A DNA stretch of 64,000 nt from Alligator mississippiensis (lineage: Eukaryota; Chordata; Crocodylia; Alligatoridae). The notes beneath the pieces are model-generated. The model worked only from the letters and a program-made list of their open reading frames with translations, was not told the origin of the DNA and made no database searches. A program made the position numbers and the translations under genes. How positions within the stretch are numbered: the stretch's first letter is position 1; every line of letters begins with the position of its first letter. This document shows, one piece after another, positions 57,805 to 64,000 of this stretch. The stretch covers positions 350,708,203 to 350,772,202 of the forward strand of contig NC_081824.1 in NCBI RefSeq assembly GCF_030867095.1, read 5' to 3'.

Positions 57805-57945
57805 CTTTGTCTAGCCAGGTTTTCAAGACCTGGCTAGACAAAGCTTTGGCTGGGATGACCTAGTCCTGCTTTGAGCAGGGGTTGGACTAGATGACCTCCT
57901 GAGGTCCCTTCCAACCCTAATTTTCTATGATTCTACGATTTTTTT
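57805..57945 (+). mobile_element. CR1 LINE 3' tail with foldback at its 5' break
   Basis: The CR1 part starts at about 57817 (TTTTCAAGACCTGGCTAGAC) and runs to the tail TTCTATGATTCTACGATT. Directly before it, 57805-57820 is a perfect 16-base reverse complement of CR1 bases 57828-57843. Confidence 0.88.
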
Positions 57946-60518
57946 TAAAATTATATGAAATATGGCAAAAAATGTAATACTTTCTTTTGGTATTCACTTC
58001 AGCTAATAATTTGAGGAGAAAAGAACGTTGTATTATAAAAATATGAATTCTGTTTCTGGTATTTTAATATGTTAAAGAATTAGAAAATTTTCTCATGTCC
58101 GTATCACATCTTGTAGTGTGTGAACCATTGTTACAGTATCTCAGACACGTTTCCTGCTGAAGTCATGGTTATGCTTTTTGTCACTGCTTGCTTCTCAAGA
58201 ATATTTCAAAACCTGCTTGAAAGAAGTCCGCCTTAGAAGACCATCATTTTTGTGTCAGTTTGTCTTCCTGTTTCAAAAAAGGAACTTGCAAAATTCAGGA
58301 AATTTGGTTATATAAAATGCTTCAGTTACTCATGAAAGATTTCTCTTCCTAATATTGTTGTGAATACTAAAAACCAAAGTCGGTAATTCTCTAAGGGTAT
58401 AAACTTTTGGCTATGCTAGCAAGTAGCTACCGCAAGTTCCTACTGGCTTTCAGTTTTCCCCATAGGCCTTTAAAGCAAATGATAGTAACCAGTATTTTTA
58501 GTGACCTCTGATCAATTTTGTTTTCCATTGGCTAATTGTTTCAGCTTAATATTTCAAATGTAGAAAAAAAGACCACTTAAAACACTGTTTGCAGGTGTGC
58601 TTCCTACGTCATTTATGAACTCTTGCATGCAAATGCATGTGAAATGACTCTTAGGTTTTAAAGTAACTCTTATTTTTGGAAGGAGGAAAGGAAAAAGACT
58701 GTTACAATCCTGCTTCTAAACATGATATATTTTCAGAAGTATAACTAGAAGTTGCTTGTAGTTGCTTAATTTTAAACAAGAGCTCCTAGAGAAAATGGAT
58801 AATGGTTGCCTTTACAGGACATCAGTTTGATTTCTAGCTAGTATTTCCCAGCTGGTGTTGGAGTACATCTGGAATCTATGAAATTCCTTTCTTTGTTCAT
58901 CATTTCCTGCTTCATTTGGTAGTACAGTGCAGGGTTTTGAAGCCTGTTTCTCTAGGTATTTTATTATAAGGTGCGTTCTTGAAAATTTACTGACTTCCTA
59001 ATAGCGGTCATGTGGTAGTGATTTATAGTATAGTATAGGTGGGTTTTTTTGTTGTTGTTTTTGGGGGTTTTGTGTTACACTTTTAAATCTTGGGTTGTTG
59101 GTGTTTTTTTTTTTCCCCTTTTCTTTCAATATCTCACTCCAAGTTGGCCTCCTGGAGTCCCTGGCAATAATTCAGTGTTCAGAGGGTTAGGGAGGAGGGA
59201 GGTAGAAAGAGGAACAGAATCTGCTACAGTGAATGAAAGCACCCTTTCTTAATCTCTAACCATAGAACCAATGTGTGATACAAAACTGAATCGGTTGTAT
59301 AGAAAATGCAGTGTATGAGTTCTTACAGTTGCCCAGTTCACTTCTCATTTGGAAATTTAGTAGCAGCTATAAAATAGCGTAACCAAAACCTTGAAAAGCA
59401 TTTTTTTATCTTTTTGAGACCATTACAATGTTTGGGTGAGTTGGAGACCCGTACAATAACAGTAGTTGAGGAAAGTGGATGAGACGGTGGGTGTAAATTG
59501 TATTGTTGCAGACAGAACATGCCAAGGAGCTGTGGGAATGCAGTTGTTTGATAGAAGTTAGTTTATATTTTTTGCAGTGCTATGTTAGTGTCTACTAGCA
59601 AAGCATTGAATAATGAATGTTTGAAGCCTGAACTTTTCCTGCTCCCAATATTGGTGGACCATGTACATTTTCCATAGTAAATGGAAGTGCAGGTTCAGTA
59701 GCTGATGATTTGCTCTTCCATTTTACTGTCTAGTTTCTACCATAAACATTCCCAAGATTAGCCTTTAAACAGCAATACTCTGGTAATGATAACTGTCTGT
59801 TGGTTTAACTTACACTAGAGATTCACAAGCTTTTTCATAAGTTGGACCCCCTTAATTACAAGTGACCTTTGAGCATTTATCACAAATGTCCAAACTACCC
59901 TTCACTTCCATTTCAAATTGTTGGACCTCTCAGTGACTGCTACAGCAATTGCGTACACAGAGAACTTAATATTAAGGAAGTATTTATTTTATTTTTAGCT
60001 GTCTTGCTTAATGCAATTTAACAGATAGTAACAAGGAGAGCTAATACTGAATGACCTGCCAGCTTTCTACAGACCACATTTTGAGAACTGCTGACTCCAG
60101 CTATCTTTCTTTCTTGTCTATTGATTTTTAACATGCTTTTAATGGAAACAGTGTATCACTAGTTGCACTAAAAGGCTTGTAAATATAGTAGTCCTATAAT
60201 TACACTTAAACAGAACAACCACTTCAGCTAAAGAAGTCATTTATTTTGCTTCAGGAGATGCACAAAAGAAGTTAAGAACAGTCAAGCCTCAATAATTATG
60301 TGAAATTAGTTCTTTATAGGGGAAGATGCACCTTTAAGTCTGTGATATACAATGTTACGATTTTTTTTCATTTAACAACAGTAAAGCCTCTGAGTAAAAT
60401 AATAATACAGATATATTACTGAAAATTGGCTGTGGCATTGAGATGGAGCTGGCTGCAGTGATAGGATAAGCTGTTCCTGATTCTGAGAAACATATAAAAT
60501 TATGGTAACACTGATAAG
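57946..60518. other. RASA3 intron 1, nothing recognised
   Basis: AT-rich sequence with a T/G patch at 59040-59070. No exon or repeat family recognised. Confidence 0.35.
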
Positions 60519-60661
60519 CAGGGACCCTGGTTTTCTCTGATTTAACCCCCCCCCCCCTAATTTTTGGTTTAAAAAAAAAGTAACCCCAAATTCACATTTT
60601 CACATGATTTGAATGAAACACCACTAATATATAGGTATGTGTGTGTATATATAGTGGTGTA
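60519..60661. mobile_element. Partial copy of the palindromic hAT MITE
   Basis: CAGGGACCCTGGTTTTCTCT to CACCACTAATATATAGG matches the left arm of the 241-463 element. A TG/TA patch follows, then the start of the right arm (ATAGTGGTGT), where a PLE fragment cuts in. Confidence 0.8.
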
Positions 60662-61065
60662 CAAAAAACTAGAACTCGTGGTTCCAGAATGATACCTTTT
60701 ATTACACCAACTGGAAAATGGCAAGAAAATTGTCCTTTTCTGCAAGCTTTCGGGACCAAAGTCCCTTCGTCAGGCTGTGGGAGAAGTGTAGATGGTACAA
60801 GATGGTAAAAAGTCCCTATAGGTAGGAAATAAACTTCATTTTTGCACAGAGGGAGCTGAAGATGGAAGTCTGTCCCTCTGGGTCCATGAGTGTCTTTGTG
60901 AGCTGTGTTGAGGAGCTCTTTGATGTGTTGATCAAGTAAAATTCCTTCCCTGGAGGTGTCAGATGGGAGGCAGGGAGGCCAAAAAAACTCCCTTGTTGTT
61001 CTGCAATGAGGTTTAAAATCCAAAAGCTGCTTTTGGATTTTAAACTTCATTGCAGAACAACAAGG
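60662..61065 (-). mobile_element. PLE 3' fragment ending in a 37-bp palindrome
   Basis: On the minus strand the tail holds CTGACGA, a stem AGGGAC...GTCCC, GAAAGCTTGC and GTAATAAAAGGTATCA. At its inner end arms 60991-61027 and 61029-61065 are 37-base reverse complements with one mismatch and a 1-base centre. It is inserted into the hAT MITE fragment at 60519-60661. Confidence 0.78.
60752..60784 (-). ncRNA. Hammerhead-ribozyme-like motif, third copy
   Basis: Minus strand CTGACGA, stem GGGAC...GTCCC, GAAAGCTTGC. The core fits CUGANGA and GAAA. The base after the short stem III is changed, so cleavage is doubtful. Confidence 0.45.
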
Positions 61066-61074
61066 AAGTTTAAC

Positions 61075-61172
61075 CGAGACAGTGGGGACAGTGATTCGAA
61101 TCACTGGATCTAATTGCTGTCCTCCAAATCGGCCAAGTCTGAATCGAATACTTCCCTATTTGCACAGGCCTA
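61075..61172. mobile_element. Right-end fragment of the hAT family at 42497
   Basis: ACAGTGATTCGAATCACTGG, then CAAATCGGCC and the end TTTGCACAGGCCTA match the right part of 42497-43098. Confidence 0.8.
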
Positions 61173-61179
61173 GTAGTAA

Positions 61180-62180
61180 TCAGTGGCTCGATACCAGCTG
61201 CCAACCACACGTGGAGTGCCCCAGGAGTCTGGGGGATGGTTTTGTTTAATATCTTTATCAGTGACTTGGAAGAGTCAGAAGTTGGGATAGAGTGCACCCT
61301 CAGCAAGTCTGCAGGTGACACCAAGCTGGAGCGAGTAGTAGGTACACTGGAGGGTAGAGCTAGGAGTCGGAGAGACCTAGACAAGTTGGAGGATTGGACC
61401 AAAAGAAATCTTACGAGGTTCTGTAAGGACAAGTGCAAAGTCCTGCACTCAGGACAGAACAATGCCAGGTCTGGGGACCAACTGGCTAATTAGCAGCTCT
61501 GTAGAAAAGGACCTGGGGGTTACAGTGGACAATAAACAGAATAATGAGCCAACAGTGTGCCCTTGTTGTGAAGAAAGCTAATGGTGTACTGGGCTGCATT
61601 AGTAGGAACGCTGCTACCAGCTACAGGGAAGTGATTATTCCTCTCTATGTGGTACTGGGTAGGCCACATCTGGAGTAGTGTCCAGTTTTGGGCCCCCCAC
61701 TACAGAAAAGATGTGGACAAATTGGAGAGAGTCCAGTGGAGAACAATGAAAATGGTTAGGGGGCTAGGGCACAAATGAGAGGCTGAGGAAACTGGGCTTA
61801 TTTAGTCCACAGAAGAGAAGCCTGAGAGAGGATTTAATAGCAGTCTTCAGCTACCTGAAGGGGTGTTTGAAAGAGGATGTAGCTAGACTGTTCTCAGTGG
61901 TGGCAGAGGACAGAACAAGGAGCAATGGTCTCAAGTTGTAGCAGGGGAAGTTTAGGTTAGATATTAGGAAAATCTTTCTTACTAGGAAGGTAGTAAAACA
62001 CTGGAACAGGTTACTCAGGAAGCTTGTGGAATCCTTGTAGGTTTTTAAGATCTGATTAAACAAAGGCCTTGGCTGGGATGATCTAGTTGGGGATGGTCCT
62101 GGTTTGAGCAGGGTGTTGGACTTGATGACCTCCTGAGGTCCTTCCTTCCAAGCCTAATTTTCTGTGATTCTATGCATGAT
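61180..62180 (+). mobile_element. CR1 LINE, 5'-truncated, decayed
   Basis: Starts in the RT palm (GVPQESGG-like, then LFNIFISDLEES) and runs through the CR1 C-terminus to the 3' UTR GATGACCTCCTGAGG and the tail TTTTCTGTGATTCTATG. The catalytic FADDTKL block reads SAGDTKLE, so an Asp is lost, and several stops and frame changes follow. It is older than the two CR1 copies in the CFAP97D2 introns. Confidence 0.9.
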
Positions 62181-64000
62181 CTATCCTTTGACTTGACCCA
62201 GCTAGTGCCATTTTAGTCTCAATTCAAAAGCTATCATGAGCTGTGTGTTTGTTAGCATATAGTCTATTCAACCTATTATATACACCCTTTTTATCAATAA
62301 TGGATAGTATTATCTGTCAACAATCTCTGAAAGGAAACTGGATGAATGTTCGCTCAAGCCAAATCCTGGAAAAAAAGTGACGATGGTAGAAATTATGACA
62401 CCCCTGTTTTTGAGGGAATTACCTTGGTGGTCAAGATGGCATTCTGTCTTAACATCCCACTGCACTCATTTTAGCTTTTGGACACCTGTGTAGTAACCTG
62501 CAAAGGAATCCTTAATTTGGCCATCTTTTCCTGTCAACCAGATAGTTTTGTGTTGTGCTTTCAGTACTTGGACCTGATCCATTCTGTAGCTAGTTACTTC
62601 CTGAGAGAAGCAATCTGAAAAGAGCTGTTTCTAAAACCCTGTATCCCAGTTTGAGTTGCAACAAATTCCAGATCCATTATACAACATCAGTGCAGTATTT
62701 AGTAATTTTTGGTATTGCATCAGTAAAGAGTTGCTAAGAAATCCAGAGTATTTTCACAGTAAAATAGTGCTTCATTTAAAAACATGGAAAAACTTTATTT
62801 CTGGTGGGGCAGAAATTCTATGTATTGTCCAACACCTCTTCCTTGGATTATGTGTGTATATAAAATGTCATAACTTTCTAGAATGCACTGAAAGTAAAAT
62901 ACTAAGTGAATGACAGTTTATTTTCAACTCGGGACAGACCTGAGTACTTGGCTGCTCTTTTATTGCTCAGTAAGATAATAGATCACATACATATTTTTTC
63001 TGCTGGGTGTGCAGGTTTTTTATGCTGAATATCTTGCTTCCATTTGAGAGAACTGAAAGATTAACACTTGTCACTATAAAATATTGTTGTCACCTTTTTG
63101 AGGGAGGAAGGGGGGGGTAAGGGGTGAGTCTGTGCAGCAAACAATGGAAGTACAATCTTACTTAGGAGAAAAGCCTTTGGGCCAGATGGTGACTTGCTCA
63201 TCCCATGAAATTTTATTCAGATTTAGCTGAATTATAAACTTGCCCTTTTCCATTTCTTCCTTTCATTGTTACTGCTTAATGCTGGCAGCATGACAAAACA
63301 CCTAAATGCTCAAAGGCCAAGCCCCTGCGGCAGCAGCATATGCTGCATTAGAATCTCCTGGGGGCAGAAAGTCAGTTTGGTAGAGTGTGTACTCAGGAAA
63401 TGAAATAGTGCCTTGTATGCAGGATCCCTGGGCTAGATCCAGTTAGGTACATCATGGCCAGAGTGGACCTCAGATTCAGAGCTGGACCCCTAGAGTGTCT
63501 GTCCAGTGCCTGGGTACAGTTAAATGTCTCAGAAGAGGTGTTCTAGAAAATCTACCTGCTGAGCAGGAAGTCATGTGGAGCTAGCCATTGGGAAACTGAG
63601 CTCAGGAATCATTCTCCTTCCCTCTCTGGGGCTTGGACATCAGTGCTGCAGAGATATATCTTTGTTCCTTCAGGATTTAGTGGCTGGTCAGTGTAGATAC
63701 TTGCAACTGTTCTTTGAAAGGAGGGAGCATGGGTGGCTTGTTTTATTTAAATGAACAAAAAACACTCAAACAAACCATAAACAAACAATACATGAGAGTG
63801 GGAAGAGAAGGCAGTGCCCATCTTATTGGCTTACTGGGTAGTGCACATGCCGGGCACCGCTTCAAGAACTGTGTATACATTTTTTATTTATTTTTTTTTA
63901 CTTTAAAGAGGTATAGGATTTTATACCCCACTCCTGCCACCTCCCTGAAATAGTCTTGGGAGAATAGACTGAAACCTAGAACTTCACCCTCCTCATTAGG
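62181..64000. other. RASA3 intron 1, nothing recognised
   Basis: AT-rich sequence to the window end; no second RASA3 exon was seen. Confidence 0.4.

Overview
This window is vertebrate nuclear DNA, most likely from a crocodilian, with a turtle or bird relative as the alternative. The signs are CR1 LINEs with the octamer-type tail, many short hAT and three-base-duplication DNA transposons, Penelope-like retroelement (PLE) tails, an isochore-like base composition and two vertebrate genes with normal GT-AG introns. Nothing bacterial, no tRNA or rRNA gene and no CRISPR array was seen. Species assignment is inference from repeat families recognised by eye.

Two host genes lie head to head. On the minus strand, exons at 20134-20226, 15346-15426, 8600-8718 and 4543-4735 join in phase into a 162-residue CFAP97/Hemingway-family protein, best read as CFAP97D2. 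A candidate last exon with a poly(A) signal sits at about 97-232. On the plus strand, a CpG island at 47.4-48.25 kb holds the first coding exon of RASA3 (47914-47968); the remaining 16 kb is its first intron. In human the CFAP97D2 and RASA3 genes are also divergent neighbours, as far as I recall, so the gene order supports both calls.

Region by region: 0-20.2 kb is the CFAP97D2 gene body, with introns full of repeats (a hAT palindrome touching the candidate last exon, an antisense 3.2-kb CR1, a sense CR1 fragment, several MITEs). 20.7-21.85 kb is a PLE with an open GIY-YIG endonuclease frame. 22.8-24.7 kb holds two hAT elements with exact 8-bp duplications. 27.4-29.0 kb is an unclassified GC-rich repeat ending in a PLE tail. 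30.9-32.5 kb has two adjacent copies of one hAT family. 35.9-39.5 kb has a short hAT, an old LINE piece, a solo LTR fossil and a long hAT. 42.5-43.1 kb is another hAT. 47.05-47.24 kb is a foldback PLE insertion next to the RASA3 promoter. The RASA3 intron carries a hAT with a nested LTR-like fossil (51.4-52.6 kb), CR1 tails and a mosaic at 60.5-62.2 kb.

The points most worth checking are the hammerhead-ribozyme-like core kept in three separate PLE tails, the hAT palindrome inserted at a CFAP97D2 splice site, a GC-rich core shared by transposons with different ends, twin hairpins with an identical loop in the LTR-like fossil, and a tandemly duplicated CCAAT segment in the RASA3 promoter. No wholly new coding system was found.
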